Shown here: positions 18,525-27,528 of the stretch, one piece after another
How positions within the stretch are numbered: the first letter of the stretch is position 1
Layout of the letters: each line of letters begins with the position of its first letter
NCBI RefSeq assembly: GCF_002234595.1
Contig: NZ_NMUL01000010.1
Coordinates: 62,001-126,000, forward strand
Source of the DNA: Amycolatopsis vastitatis
GTDB lineage: Bacteria; Actinomycetota; Actinomycetes; Mycobacteriales; Pseudonocardiaceae
Reading direction: 5' to 3'
Length of the DNA: 64,000 nucleotides
Position numbers and translations under genes: made by a program
The notes under the pieces: generated by a model
Databases searched by the model: none
Seen by the model: only the letters and a program-made list of their open reading frames with translations
What the model was told of the DNA's origin: nothing

Positions 18525-20657
18525 ATGGCGGACCTGCCCGCCCGTGTCCTGTTCGGTGCCGCGTACTACCACGAGTACCAGCCCTACGAGCGGCTCAAGA
18601 CCGACCTCGACCTGATGGCCGAGGCGAAGTTCAGCGTCATCCGCGTCGGCGAGTCGGTCTGGTCCACCTGGGAGCCCGAAAACGGCCGGTTCGACGTGGA
18701 CTGGCTGCAGCCGGTCCTCGACGGCGCCCACGAGCGCGGGATCTCCGTGGTGCTCGGGACGCCGACCTATGCCGTCCCGCCGTGGCTGGCCCGGCAGTAC
18801 CCGGAGATCACCGGCGAACGGGCCACCGGGCAGCGGATCGGCTGGGGCGCCCGCCAGGAGGTCGACTTCACCCACCCGGCGTTCCGGTTCCACGCCGAGC
18901 GGGTGATCCACAAGATCCTCGCCCGCTACGCGGAACACCCGGCGGTCATCGGCTTCCAGGTGGACAACGAGCCGGGGCTGGAGCTGTTCCACAACCACGG
19001 CGTCTTCCAGCGGTTCGTCGACCACCTGCGCGCGAAGTACGGCGACGTCGAGACGCTCAACCGCGAGTGGGGCCTGGTCTACTGGTCGCACCGGCTCTCG
19101 ACGTGGGCCGACCTGTGGACCCCGGACGGCAACGTCCAGCCGCAGTACGACGTCGCCTGGCGGGAGTTCCAGGCCCGCCAGACCACCGAGTTCATCGCCT
19201 GGCAGGCCGAAATCGTGCGCGGGTACGCGCGTCCCGGGCAGTTCGTCACCACCTGCATCTCCTACACGCGGCCGGCGGTCGAGGACGACGAGCTCACCGA
19301 CAGCCTCGACATCGCCTCGGGCAACCCGTACTACGTCATGCAGGACGGGCTCGCGCTGCCGGACCCGGCCCCGGCGGGCCACGAGCAGAAGTGGAAGACC
19401 ACCGGCGTCTGGGCGCTGTACCAGACCGCGGACTGGATGTTCTCCTCGCGCCAGGCCCCGTTCCTGGTCACCGAGACGAACGCGATGCACATCGGCCAGA
19501 CCTGGGACAACCGGCCCGCGTTCGACGGCCAGTGGCGGCAGGCCGCCTGGGCGCTCGTCGCGCGCGGGGCCCGGATGATCGAGTACTGGCACTGGCACAC
19601 GCTGCACTTCGGCGCCGAGACCTACTGGGGCGGCATCCTGCCGCACAGCGGACGGCCCGGCCGCACCTACGCCGAACTGGCCCGCCTCGGCGAGGAGTTC
19701 GAGCTGGCCGGCGCCACGGTCGCCGGGCTCGAGCCGGACGCGGACATCACGATGGTCTACTCGACGCCGAGCAAGTGGCTGATGCAGAAGTACCCCGCAC
19801 TGTCCACACCGGACGGTGAGCCGGACGCCACGTCGTACCACCGGTTCTTCGACCCGTTCTACCGGGGCGCCTTCGACGCGGGGCGTCAGGTCCGGATCGT
19901 CCACATCAGACAGCTACACGATCCGCGCGGGGAACGAGAAGGTGTCGCGCCCGAAGATGCCGCCCGACGTCACCCCGTCCTGGTCGTCCCCGCGCTCTAC
20001 CTGGCCGCGGACAGCACGGTGGACTGGCTGGCCGCCTACGCCCGCGCAGGCGGGCACCTCGTCCTCGGCCCCCGGACCGCCTACGCCGACCACGAAGGGC
20101 GGGCGCGGCACGAACCGGCGCCCGGGCGGCTCGTCGACGCCGCCGGCGTCTGGTACGACGAGTTCAGCAACCTCGGCGAGGACGTCCCGCTCAAGCCGGT
20201 TCCGGGCAGCCCCCTGGAACTGCCGGCGGACGCGGCGGCGACGCGCTGGGTCGACGGCCTGACGGTCCTCGACGCGCAAGTGCTCGCCGAGTACGACCAC
20301 CCGCACTTCGGCCGCTGGCCGGCCGTCACGACCCGGCAGGAGGGGGCCGGCCGGGTCACCTGCGTCGGCACGGTCCCGGACGCCGCGTCCGGCCGGGCGC
20401 TGGCCCGCTGGCTGGTGCCGTTGCCGGCGCACGCGTGGCCGAACCTGCCGGAGTCCGTGACCGCGACCACCGGGACCGCGCCCGACGGCCGCCGGGTGCA
20501 CGTCGTCCACAACTGGAGCTGGAACCCCACCCACGTGACCGCGCCCGCGCCGCTGTCCGACCTGCTCGACGGCACGAGCGTGCCGACGGGGATGGCCCTG
20601 AGCCTCGGCCCGTGGGACGTCCGCGTCTTCGTCGAACGTCCCCCTGCGAAGAAGTAG
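18525..20657 (+). CDS. GH42 beta-galactosidase
   Basis: This 710-residue cytoplasmic beta-galactosidase has no signal peptide. The barrel holds the acid/base in FQVDNEPG (Glu149) and the nucleophile in FLVTETNAM (Glu317). It is followed by the trimerisation domain with VPALYLAADSTVDWLAAYARAGG and a small C-terminal beta domain. CTGGAGG precedes the ATG. Placement directly behind the importer implies that imported galactosides are hydrolysed inside the cell. Alpha-L-arabinopyranosidase activity also occurs in GH42. Confidence 0.92.
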   Translation: MADLPARVLFGAAYYHEYQPYERLKTDLDLMAEAKFSVIRVGESVWSTWEPENGRFDVDWLQPVLDGAHERGISVVLGTPTYAVPPWLARQYPEITGERATGQRIGWGARQEVDFTHPAFRFHAERVIHKILARYAEHPAVIGFQVDNEPGLELFHNHGVFQRFVDHLRAKYGDVETLNREWGLVYWSHRLSTWADLWTPDGNVQPQYDVAWREFQARQTTEFIAWQAEIVRGYARPGQFVTTCISYTRPAVEDDELTDSLDIASGNPYYVMQDGLALPDPAPAGHEQKWKTTGVWALYQTADWMFSSRQAPFLVTETNAMHIGQTWDNRPAFDGQWRQAAWALVARGARMIEYWHWHTLHFGAETYWGGILPHSGRPGRTYAELARLGEEFELAGATVAGLEPDADITMVYSTPSKWLMQKYPALSTPDGEPDATSYHRFFDPFYRGAFDAGRQVRIVHIRQLHDPRGEREGVAPEDAARRHPVLVVPALYLAADSTVDWLAAYARAGGHLVLGPRTAYADHEGRARHEPAPGRLVDAAGVWYDEFSNLGEDVPLKPVPGSPLELPADAAATRWVDGLTVLDAQVLAEYDHPHFGRWPAVTTRQEGAGRVTCVGTVPDAASGRALARWLVPLPAHAWPNLPESVTATTGTAPDGRRVHVVHNWSWNPTHVTAPAPLSDLLDGTSVPTGMALSLGPWDVRVFVERPPAKK

Positions 20658-20667
20658 CGAGGTACCG

Positions 20668-22629
20668 ATGGCCCGATCCTTCAAGGTGGTGCTGCTCGTC
20701 GTCGTCGCGGCACTGCTGGGCGTGAGCCCGGCGGCGACCGCGCGGACGAGCGGCCCGACGACGATCTTCAAGCCGGCGGCCGCGGCGGGGTACGTCAACC
20801 CCGGTGTCATGTACGCGCGGTCGATCACCCTGCACCACAACGGCGAAGCCAACGGGACGCTGGTCTCGACGTTCGAGGTCTACCGGAACGCGGGCGCCCC
20901 CGTGTTCCCGGTGTACCGCAGCAGCGACGCCGGGAAGAACTGGACGTCCGTCTCGCAGGTCACCGATACGGTCAACGGCTATGGCATGCGCTGGAACCCG
21001 GAGATCTACGAACTCCCGGCGCAGCTCGGCACGCTCCCGGCGGGCACCCTGCTCGTCTCGGGGCTGTCGGTGCCGTCGGACATGAGCTCCACCGAAATCC
21101 TGCTCTACGCCAGCACGGACATCGGGAAGACGTGGAAGCTGCTCAGCTCGGTGGCCAAGGGCGGGCCGGCCAAGGTGCAGGACCCGAACACGCCGGTGTG
21201 GGAACCGGTGCTGCTGATGCACGACGGCAAGCTCGTCGTGTACTACTCCGACCAGCGCGACAACGCGAAGCACTCGCAGAAGCTCGTCCACCAGGTCACC
21301 ACGAACGGCCGGACGTGGGGGCCGGTCGTCGACGACGTCGCCTACCCCGCGCAGTCCGCCCGGCCCGGCATGGCGACGGTCGCGCAGCTGCCCGGCGGGC
21401 GGTGGATCATGACCTACGAGTACTGCGGGGCCCCGCAGGGCAGCTGCCCGGTCTACTACCGCATCGCGACCGACCCGGAGAAGTTCCTCCAGGCCGACGA
21501 CCACCAGATCATCCTCGACGACGGCAGCAAGCCGTGCTGCCAGCCGTTCGTCGTCTGGACGCCCGCGGGCGGGCCGCAGGGCACGATCGTGGTCAGCGAC
21601 GGCGGCCAGACCGCGCTCGCCGTCAACACCGCGGGCGGTGACCCCACGCAGTGGCGGTCGCAGGCGTCCAACGCGCCCGGTGGGTACAGCCGCGGCCTGA
21701 TGGTGATGCCGGACGGCAACACGGTCATGTCCGTCACCGGCGGGTACCACGACAGCAACTACCTCAACACCGTCGAGTTCGCCCTCGACCACGTCGCGCC
21801 GGGCATTTCCACGGGCGCGACGTACACGCTGACGAACGACCACTCCGGCCTGAACCTCGGCGTCGACCGCACGTCGGCTGTCCAGCAGAGCGGCGCCGCG
21901 GCGTGGGTGCTCGACCGCCGGCCGAGCGGGTACTTCACGGTGGCCAACGCGGGCCGGGTCCTGTCGGTCGTCGGTGGGTCCACAGTGGACGGCGCGCGGC
22001 TTGAGGTGCGCACGCCTTCGCCGGGCTCGGCGACCCAGGAGTGGGCCGTCGCGCAGCAGACGGACGGGACCTTCGAACTCGTGAACCGCAAGAGCGGCAA
22101 GCTCCTGGAGGACTTCGCCTGGTCCGCTTCGCCGGGGGCGCCGATGGCGCAGTGGTCGGACACCGACGGCCGCAACCAGCGGTGGACGCTGCACCAGACC
22201 GCGCCGCCGGACCTCACGGACGGCGACTTCACGATCCAGAACCAGCTGGGCAGGTACCTGGAGATCTCGGCCGGGTCCACGGCACCGGGCACGCAGGCCG
22301 ACCAGTGGTGGTACGCGAACCAGCCGTGGCACCTGTGGCACTTCGTCGCGGCGGGCGGCGGTTACCGGATCGTCAACGCGAAGTCGGGTCTGGCGCTCAC
22401 CGACACGCATCCGGCGGGCAGTGAAGCGATCACCCAAACGGCCGTCGACACCGGCAACCCCCAGCAGGTCTGGACCCTGGTCTCGAGCGGGGACCGGACG
22501 CTGATCGAGAACGTGGGCAGCGGACGGTTCGTCACGATCACGAACGGTTCGCCGTCGAACCTGGCGAAGGCGGTTTCCTGGACGGAACTGGACACGCCCG
22601 ACCAGTTCTGGACGGTCCGCCGTCTGTAA
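20668..22629 (+). CDS. Secreted sialidase-fold (GH33/GH93-like) protein with two ricin-type domains
   Basis: This 653-residue secreted protein has a signal peptide (residues 1-26) and a beta-propeller of about 360 residues with Asp-box-like turns (SSDAGKNWTS, STDIGKTWKL). Two ricin-B trefoils follow (QEWAVAQ, NQRWTLH; WHLWHFV, QQVWTLV, DQFWTVR). The propeller resembles exo-sialidases and exo-1,5-alpha-arabinanases; I cannot choose between them. It starts 10 bp after the GH42 stop with GAGGT as Shine-Dalgarno sequence, so it is the last gene of the LacI-controlled operon. The trefoil begins VQQSGAAAW, the same string as in the GH2 enzyme at 3166. Confidence 0.8.
   Translation: MARSFKVVLLVVVAALLGVSPAATARTSGPTTIFKPAAAAGYVNPGVMYARSITLHHNGEANGTLVSTFEVYRNAGAPVFPVYRSSDAGKNWTSVSQVTDTVNGYGMRWNPEIYELPAQLGTLPAGTLLVSGLSVPSDMSSTEILLYASTDIGKTWKLLSSVAKGGPAKVQDPNTPVWEPVLLMHDGKLVVYYSDQRDNAKHSQKLVHQVTTNGRTWGPVVDDVAYPAQSARPGMATVAQLPGGRWIMTYEYCGAPQGSCPVYYRIATDPEKFLQADDHQIILDDGSKPCCQPFVVWTPAGGPQGTIVVSDGGQTALAVNTAGGDPTQWRSQASNAPGGYSRGLMVMPDGNTVMSVTGGYHDSNYLNTVEFALDHVAPGISTGATYTLTNDHSGLNLGVDRTSAVQQSGAAAWVLDRRPSGYFTVANAGRVLSVVGGSTVDGARLEVRTPSPGSATQEWAVAQQTDGTFELVNRKSGKLLEDFAWSASPGAPMAQWSDTDGRNQRWTLHQTAPPDLTDGDFTIQNQLGRYLEISAGSTAPGTQADQWWYANQPWHLWHFVAAGGGYRIVNAKSGLALTDTHPAGSEAITQTAVDTGNPQQVWTLVSSGDRTLIENVGSGRFVTITNGSPSNLAKAVSWTELDTPDQFWTVRRL
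21978..21990. repeat. GTCCAC-N-GTGGAC palindrome, copy 2
   Basis: Perfect 13 bp palindrome with central A. In frame it encodes Ser-Thr-Val-Asp with the rare codon ACA. Confidence 0.7.
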
Positions 22630-22671
22630 CTTTCAGCGGTGAGTTGTGGCGTTCGCACCGGTGGCAGGACG

Positions 22672-22715
22672 CTCGGGTGAACGCGACCGGCTTCCGCCCG
22701 TCGCGTTCACCCGAG
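22672..22715 (+). promoter_or_regulatory. 16 bp inverted repeat abutting the Shine-Dalgarno site of the polyester-hydrolase-like gene
   Basis: Arm CTCGGGTGAACGCGAC (22672-22687) is perfectly repeated in inverse orientation (22700-22715) around a 12-base loop. The right arm ends in the GAG that begins the Shine-Dalgarno sequence GAGGAGGTAAGG. As RNA it could hide the ribosome site; as DNA it could be an operator or the terminator of the upstream operon. Confidence 0.65.
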
Positions 22716-22726
22716 GAGGTAAGGCA

Positions 22727-23581
22727 ATGCGACGCGTTCTCTCCCGAGCCGTGACCACGGCCGTGGCGGTCCTGGGCCTGGTCGCCCCGGCGGCCGCCGC
22801 GGCCAACCCGTACCAGCGGGGGCCGGATCCCACCCTCACGAGCGTGGCGGCACCGTACGGGCCGTTCGCGACGGCGCAGGCGAAAGTCCCGCCCGGCAAC
22901 GGGTTCAACGGCGGGTACGTCTACTACCCGACCGACACCCGCCTCGGCACGTGGGGCGCGGTCGCGATCGTGCCCGGCTACTCCGCCTTGTTCGCCAACG
23001 AAGAGGCGTGGATGGGCCCGCGGCTGGCGTCCTTCGGCTTCGTCGTCATCGGCATCGAGACCAACAGCCGGACCGACAGCGCCGACGCCCGCGCCACGCA
23101 GCTGCTCGCGGCGCTGGACTACCTGACGCAGAAGAGCCCGGTGCGCACCCGGGTGGACGCGAGCAGGCTGGGCGTCATCGGTCATTCGGCGGGCGGCGCG
23201 GGGGCGCTTCTCGCGGCGCTGCGGCGCCCGTCGCTGAAGTCCGCGGTCGGGCTGGCGCCCGGCTCCCCGGTGGGCAACCTCGACCTGTCCGGCGACCAGG
23301 TGCCGACGATGTTCATCGCCGGCCAGCGCGACCCGGTCGTCACCCCGGCGTACCTCGACAAGCTGTGGGCCACCCTGCCGGCGGCCCTGAAGAAGGCCTA
23401 CGTGCAGATCACCGGCGTGGACCACCTGTTCGCAACCCGGCCGAACACGGTCGAGATGCGCACGCTGATCCCGTGGCTGAAGCTGTCCCTCGACCAGGAC
23501 ACGCGCTATGAGAGGTTCCTGTGCCCGACGGTGGCGGACGCCACGGGCATCTCGATGTACCGCAGCACCTGTCCACTGTAG
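22727..23581 (+). CDS. Secreted cutinase/PET-hydrolase-family alpha/beta hydrolase
   Basis: This 284-residue secreted protein is homologous along its length to actinobacterial cutinases of the PET-hydrolase family. After a signal peptide the mature start is ANPYQRGPDPT, and the C-terminus has DTRYERFLCP and YRSTCPL, which place the family disulfide. The catalytic triad is Ser154 in GHSAGG, Asp202 in GQRDPVV and His233 in GVDHLFA. Two usual residues differ. The methionine after the catalytic serine is alanine, and the aromatic TPW(H) block is replaced by APGSPV, so the substrate cleft differs from classical PET hydrolases. Natural substrates would be cutin-like esters, which suits the plant-polymer island. 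The ATG has a very strong Shine-Dalgarno sequence. Confidence 0.88.
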   Translation: MRRVLSRAVTTAVAVLGLVAPAAAAANPYQRGPDPTLTSVAAPYGPFATAQAKVPPGNGFNGGYVYYPTDTRLGTWGAVAIVPGYSALFANEEAWMGPRLASFGFVVIGIETNSRTDSADARATQLLAALDYLTQKSPVRTRVDASRLGVIGHSAGGAGALLAALRRPSLKSAVGLAPGSPVGNLDLSGDQVPTMFIAGQRDPVVTPAYLDKLWATLPAALKKAYVQITGVDHLFATRPNTVEMRTLIPWLKLSLDQDTRYERFLCPTVADATGISMYRSTCPL

Positions 23582-23585
23582 ACAG

Positions 23586-24443
23586 TCAGGGCAGCCGGGC
23601 GGGCACGCCGTCGCCGTCCAGGAAGGGGCGCAGCAGCGCGAGCAGGGCGTGCGGGCGGTGCAGCGGGATGATGTGGCCGCAGTCCTCGAGGACGTGCTCG
23701 GTGAGATCGTCGGCGATCGGCCGGAGCTGGCGGCCGAGTGCCGCCCCGACGGGCTTGGCCCCCAGTGCCATCGTCGGCACGGTCAGGCGGGCGGTGCTGA
23801 CCGCCCGCTCGAGCTGGGCCGCGCTCTCGGGCAGGGCCCGGTAGTACGAGAACGCGCAGCGCAGGGCCTCGCGGCCGGTGTAGGCACGGACGAAGGCGTC
23901 CCGGATCGCCGGGCGCACGCCGTCGCCGAGCGTGCCGGCGCGCAGGAACCAGTCGATGTAGGCGTCCTCATGGCCCTCCAGCACGGTTTCGGCGAGGCCG
24001 GGCGCGGCGGCGTGAAAGCCGAACCACCACGGCGGCCCGCCGGCGAGGAACTCTTCGGCGCCGGGCAGCCCGCCCAGCACGGACTCCATGACGACCAGGC
24101 GCCGGACGAGCCCGGGGCGGCGCAAAGCCAGGAGGAACGCCGGCGCGGCACCCGCGTCGATGCCCGCCACCGCGGCCGAGGACTCGCCGAGCGCGGTGAG
24201 CAGCGCCTCGGCGTCCTCGGCAAGGGTGCCCGCGTCGTACCCGGAGGCGGCCCGGCCGCTCGCGCCGAACCCGCGCAGGTCCGGCGCGATGACGCGGTGG
24301 TCCGCCGCCAGCTCGGCCATGACGTCCGTCCACAGTTCCCACGTGTGCGGGAAACCGTGCAGCAGCAGGACGGCCGGACCCGCGCCGGCGAGGGCGACGT
24401 TCAGCTCGACATCGTTGACGGGGACACGGCGCAGCTCGGGCAC
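23586..24443 (-). CDS. Alpha/beta hydrolase, epoxide hydrolase/dehalogenase type
   Basis: This 285-residue cytoplasmic hydrolase has the oxyanion motif HGFPHTWELW. The nucleophile elbow GIDAGAA has aspartate instead of serine, as in epoxide hydrolases and haloalkane/haloacetate dehalogenases. The conserved histidine is in EDCGHIIPLHRP. The start is GTG 24443 with GGAG upstream. It converges on the cutinase-like gene with only 4 bp between stops and diverges from an HxlR regulator, which is its likely controller. Confidence 0.85.
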   Translation of the reverse strand: MPELRRVPVNDVELNVALAGAGPAVLLLHGFPHTWELWTDVMAELAADHRVIAPDLRGFGASGRAASGYDAGTLAEDAEALLTALGESSAAVAGIDAGAAPAFLLALRRPGLVRRLVVMESVLGGLPGAEEFLAGGPPWWFGFHAAAPGLAETVLEGHEDAYIDWFLRAGTLGDGVRPAIRDAFVRAYTGREALRCAFSYYRALPESAAQLERAVSTARLTVPTMALGAKPVGAALGRQLRPIADDLTEHVLEDCGHIIPLHRPHALLALLRPFLDGDGVPARLP

Positions 24444-24467
24444 GGAGGGCTCCAGGGGGTGGCGATG

Positions 24468-24482
24468 GGTGACGTGGTCACC
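24468..24482. promoter_or_regulatory. Dyad in the hydrolase/HxlR divergent promoter region
   Basis: Arms GGTGAC and GTCACC with a 3 bp spacer. A further GGTGACCAC half-site overlaps the HxlR start at 24541. It is a plausible HxlR operator; binding is not shown by sequence alone. Confidence 0.45.
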
Positions 24483-24541
24483 GTAGGGAACTAGCCTGGA
24501 CCACCCAAGACGGCACTTTTCGTTCAGGTGGTGAGCTCCAG

Positions 24542-24979
24542 GTGACCACGTCGGCTCCCGGTGGTCGTGAGCGGCGGCCCGGCCGGCGCGGTGACCTGCT
24601 GGACCCGCTCTGCCCCACGCGCCAGCTGCTCGACCGCGTCGGCACCAAGTGGACGTCGATGACGGTCAAGGTGCTGGCCGAGGCCGCTCCCGGCGAGCTC
24701 CGGTTCGCCGAACTGCGCCGCCGGATCCCGGGGATCTCCCAGAAGATGCTGTCCGTCACGCTGCAGAGCCTGGTCCGCGACGGCCTGGTCGCGCGCCGCG
24801 TGGAACCGACCGTGCCGCCCGCGGTCCACTACCGGCTCACCGCACTCGGCCTGTCCCTCGAAACACCGCTCGCGGCCCTGCGGGACTGGGCCGAGACCCA
24901 CATGCCGGAGATCGACCGCAACAACCGTCTCGCCGACGAACCGGCTTCCGGCCAGGGCGCACGTCCGACCGAGAGCTGA
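24542..24979 (+). CDS. HxlR-family transcriptional regulator
   Basis: This 145-residue winged-helix regulator has the HxlR hallmark block CPTRQLLDRVGTKWTSMTV, the recognition region FAELRRRIPGISQKMLSVTLQSLVRDGLV and the wing ARRVEPTVPPAVHYRLT. GTG start. HxlR proteins usually control the adjacent divergent gene, here the epoxide-hydrolase-type enzyme. Confidence 0.9.
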   Translation: MTTSAPGGRERRPGRRGDLLDPLCPTRQLLDRVGTKWTSMTVKVLAEAAPGELRFAELRRRIPGISQKMLSVTLQSLVRDGLVARRVEPTVPPAVHYRLTALGLSLETPLAALRDWAETHMPEIDRNNRLADEPASGQGARPTES

Positions 24980-24991
24980 CCGCCGGCGTTC

Positions 24992-25031
24992 TTGCCAAAC
25001 CTTGTCGCGGTGTTCTATAACTACTAGAACA
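24992..25031 (+). promoter_or_regulatory. Promoter and operator of the GntR/DUF1648 operon
   Basis: TTGCCA (24992-24997) and TATAAC (25016-25021) are 18 bp apart. The -10 lies inside an inverted repeat with arms TGTTCTA (25011-25017) and TAGAACA (25025-25031). This is a convincing autoregulated promoter 23 bp before the GntR start. Confidence 0.7.
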
Positions 25032-25053
25032 GCTGGCCAAGGAAGGCGGTCAC

Positions 25054-25455
25054 GTGCTCATCAGCCTCGACCTGTCCGGCGACGTGCCGATCTACCAGCA
25101 GCTGCGGGACCGCATCGTGGAGGGCATCGCGGCGGGCACCTTGACCGGCGGCGAGTCGCTGCCGTCCACGCGGCAGCTCGCGGCGGACTTCGGCATCAAC
25201 TTCCACACGGTCAACAAGGCGTACGACCTGTTGCGGCAGCAGGGTTTCGTGCGCCTGAACCGGAAGTCCGGGGCGGTGGTCGACCCGGCCGCGGCGGACG
25301 ACGCGTTCGCGGCCGGCTGGTCGGTGCGGGCACGCACGTTGCTCGCCGAGGCGGTCGCCAAGGGGCTGCCCGCGGACGAGGTGCTGGCGACGTGCCGCGC
25401 CCTGCTCGCGGACTTCGGCGAGCAAGACGAGCGACAAGGGGATGAGGCATCGTGA
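25054..25455 (+). CDS. GntR-family (YtrA subfamily) transcriptional regulator
   Basis: This 133-residue protein has the winged helix VPIYQQLRDRIVEGIAAGTL and PSTRQLAADFGINFHTVNKAYDLLRQQGFV, plus a short C-terminal helical tail. GTG start after AAGGAAGG. The stop overlaps the next GTG (GTGA), coupling it to the membrane protein, which it presumably regulates together with itself through the palindrome at its promoter. Confidence 0.9.
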   Translation: MLISLDLSGDVPIYQQLRDRIVEGIAAGTLTGGESLPSTRQLAADFGINFHTVNKAYDLLRQQGFVRLNRKSGAVVDPAAADDAFAAGWSVRARTLLAEAVAKGLPADEVLATCRALLADFGEQDERQGDEAS

Positions 25456-26537
25456 CCACGACCGGTGTTGTGGCGAACCTGGTGCTGATGGCGCTGCTGA
25501 GCTACCTGGCCTGGCTGACGCCGGTGCTGTCCGCCCGGAGTGTGCGGTTCGGCGTGCGGGTCCCGGACGACCGGATCGAGGATCCCTTGGTGCGGCGGGA
25601 AACCGCCCGGTTCCGGACCGCGGTGCTGCTCGCCGGCGTGGTCATCGCCCTGGCCGGCGTGGGCCTGATCCTGACGGCCGGGATCGCGCTGCTCCCCGTG
25701 GCCGTGCTGGCGATGGTGATCGTCTGGTACCTGCTGTACTTCCGGGCCAACCGGGTGATCACGGCCGCCAAGCGTCAGCAGAACTGGTACGAGGGTGTCC
25801 GCCAGGGCGTCACCGCCGACACCTCGCTGCGCAGCGACCCGCCCCGGTTCCCGTGGGCGTGGCTGCTGCTGCCGGTGCTCGTCGTGGCCGCGACGGTCGT
25901 CGCCGGTGTGATCCGCTACCCGGACCTGCCGGACACCCTGCCGGTGCACTTCTCCGGCGGCACCGCGGACCGGTTCGCGCCCAAGTCCGTGGGAAGCGCT
26001 TTCCAGATCGTGTTCATCCAGGCCGCCCTGACGGTGATCCTCTGCGTCGTGGGTGTCCTGGTGTTCCGCGGCCCGGCCGACGTGGACCCGGCACGGCCCG
26101 CCGCGTCCGTCCGGGCGCACCGGAAGTTCGTGACCCGGCTGGGAAAGGCGCTCATCGCGCTGGCCACGCTGTTCGACGCCGGCCTGTTCGCCGCGGCCTG
26201 GGCGACGTGGGACGCCTCGCCGGACGCCGGGTTCCTGCTGCCGCTGACCCTCGGGCCGGTCGCCGCCGGCGTGGCGATCCTCGTGGCGATCGTGGCGGGG
26301 CGCAACCGGGACCGTGAGCCCGACGAGCACACCGGACTGTCCCACCGGGACGACGACGGCAACTGGATCGGTGGCGTGCTCTACCGCAACGCGGCCGACC
26401 CGTCGTGGTTCGTGGCCCGCCGGTTCGGCGTCGGCTGGACCGTCAACGTCGGCAACCGCACCGCGCTGATCACCTGCCTCGGGCTGACCGCCGCGCTCGT
26501 CCTGCTCGGCATCTTCCTGCCCTACCTCCTGCACTGA
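25452..26537 (+). CDS. DUF1648/DUF5808-type membrane protein
   Basis: This 361-residue membrane protein has about seven hydrophobic segments. The central block YPDLPDTLPVHFSGGTADRFAPKS is the DUF1648 signature, found also at the N-terminus of SdpI-type immunity proteins. HRDDDGNWIGGVLYRNAADP near the C-terminus is the DUF5808 signature. Function is unknown; GntR-DUF1648 pairs occur widely in Gram-positive bacteria and may respond to envelope stress or antimicrobial peptides, which is an inference. Confidence 0.8.
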   Translation: MTTTGVVANLVLMALLSYLAWLTPVLSARSVRFGVRVPDDRIEDPLVRRETARFRTAVLLAGVVIALAGVGLILTAGIALLPVAVLAMVIVWYLLYFRANRVITAAKRQQNWYEGVRQGVTADTSLRSDPPRFPWAWLLLPVLVVAATVVAGVIRYPDLPDTLPVHFSGGTADRFAPKSVGSAFQIVFIQAALTVILCVVGVLVFRGPADVDPARPAASVRAHRKFVTRLGKALIALATLFDAGLFAAAWATWDASPDAGFLLPLTLGPVAAGVAILVAIVAGRNRDREPDEHTGLSHRDDDGNWIGGVLYRNAADPSWFVARRFGVGWTVNVGNRTALITCLGLTAALVLLGIFLPYLLH

Positions 26538-26550
26538 AGAAGGGATTCCC

Positions 26551-27528
26551 ATGCACAGCCTGCTGGTCGCGGCCCTGATCGCCGCGACCGTTTCACCGGC
26601 CGGCGGCATCCCGGCCACCGATCGGGAGCTCACCTTCCAGTCCGGCGGAATCGCCGCCCACGGCACCCTGCACGTGCCCGCGCACCGCCCCGGCGACCGG
26701 CTCGCGGCCGCGTTGCTGCTGCCCGGCAGCGGGCCCACCGACCGGAACGGCAACCAGGCCGGCATCCACCCCGGCACGTTGGCGCTCATGGCGGACGCGC
26801 TGGGCCGGGACGGCGTCATGACGTTCCGGTTCGACAAGTACGGCAGCGGGCCGGCTCCCACCCTGCCGCCCGCCGGCAGCGGCTACAGCGTCTTCATCCG
26901 CCAAGCCGATGCCGCGTATGAGACTCTGCGGGCGCAGCCGGAGACGAATCCGTTCGCGATGCTCGTGGCCGGCCACAGCGAGGGCGGCATGAACGCGCTG
27001 CTCGTCGCCACGTCCGTGCGGCCGCGGCCGGCCGGGTTGGCGCTCGTCGCGCCCCAGGACCTGCGGATCCTCGACTTGATCCAGCTGCAGGTCGGTGCGC
27101 AGCTCGACGCCGCCCTGCCGCCGGATCAGGCCCGTGTCCAGAAGGACCTGGTCGCCGCCTGGATCGCGGACTTCCGCGCCGGACGGCCCACCAGTACCGA
27201 CGGCATGCTGCCGGCGCTGGTCCCGCTGTTCCGCACACTCGCCGCCCAGAGCATCTACCTGCGCCCCGACGACGCGATCTACCCACCGGACGTGGCCCGC
27301 CACGTGCCTGCCGGGACGCGGGTGCTGGTGACGTGCGGGACCGCCGACGCCAACGTCCCGTGTGACACCTTGCCGCCGTTGCTGCGCGCGCTGCGCGGAG
27401 AGCACCTGGCCACCCTGGACGGGATCGACCACTTCCTGCACCCGGCCGGCAGCCCCGTCGACGACCAGCCACTGGCGCCGGGTTTCCTCGCGGCGCTGCA
27501 CCAGTGGGCGAGGTACTGGTCCCGCTGA
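26551..27528 (+). CDS. Serine alpha/beta hydrolase, probably exported
   Basis: This 325-residue hydrolase has a short hydrophobic N-terminus (MHSLLVAALIAATVSPAGG) that could be a signal peptide. The core shows LLPGSGPTDRNGN, FDKYGSG, the nucleophile elbow AGHSEGG, a likely acid in CGTADANVP and the histidine in LDGIDHFLHP. It starts 13 bp after the DUF1648 gene with AAGAAGGGA, so it is probably the third gene of that operon. Substrate unknown. Confidence 0.82.
   Translation: MHSLLVAALIAATVSPAGGIPATDRELTFQSGGIAAHGTLHVPAHRPGDRLAAALLLPGSGPTDRNGNQAGIHPGTLALMADALGRDGVMTFRFDKYGSGPAPTLPPAGSGYSVFIRQADAAYETLRAQPETNPFAMLVAGHSEGGMNALLVATSVRPRPAGLALVAPQDLRILDLIQLQVGAQLDAALPPDQARVQKDLVAAWIADFRAGRPTSTDGMLPALVPLFRTLAAQSIYLRPDDAIYPPDVARHVPAGTRVLVTCGTADANVPCDTLPPLLRALRGEHLATLDGIDHFLHPAGSPVDDQPLAPGFLAALHQWARYWSR

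Noticed and set aside
25452..26537. DUF1648 protein as SdpI-type immunity protein for the peptide system
   Set aside because: It shares the DUF1648 motif but lies 28 kb away in its own GntR operon and lacks the full SdpI layout. The link is too weak to claim.
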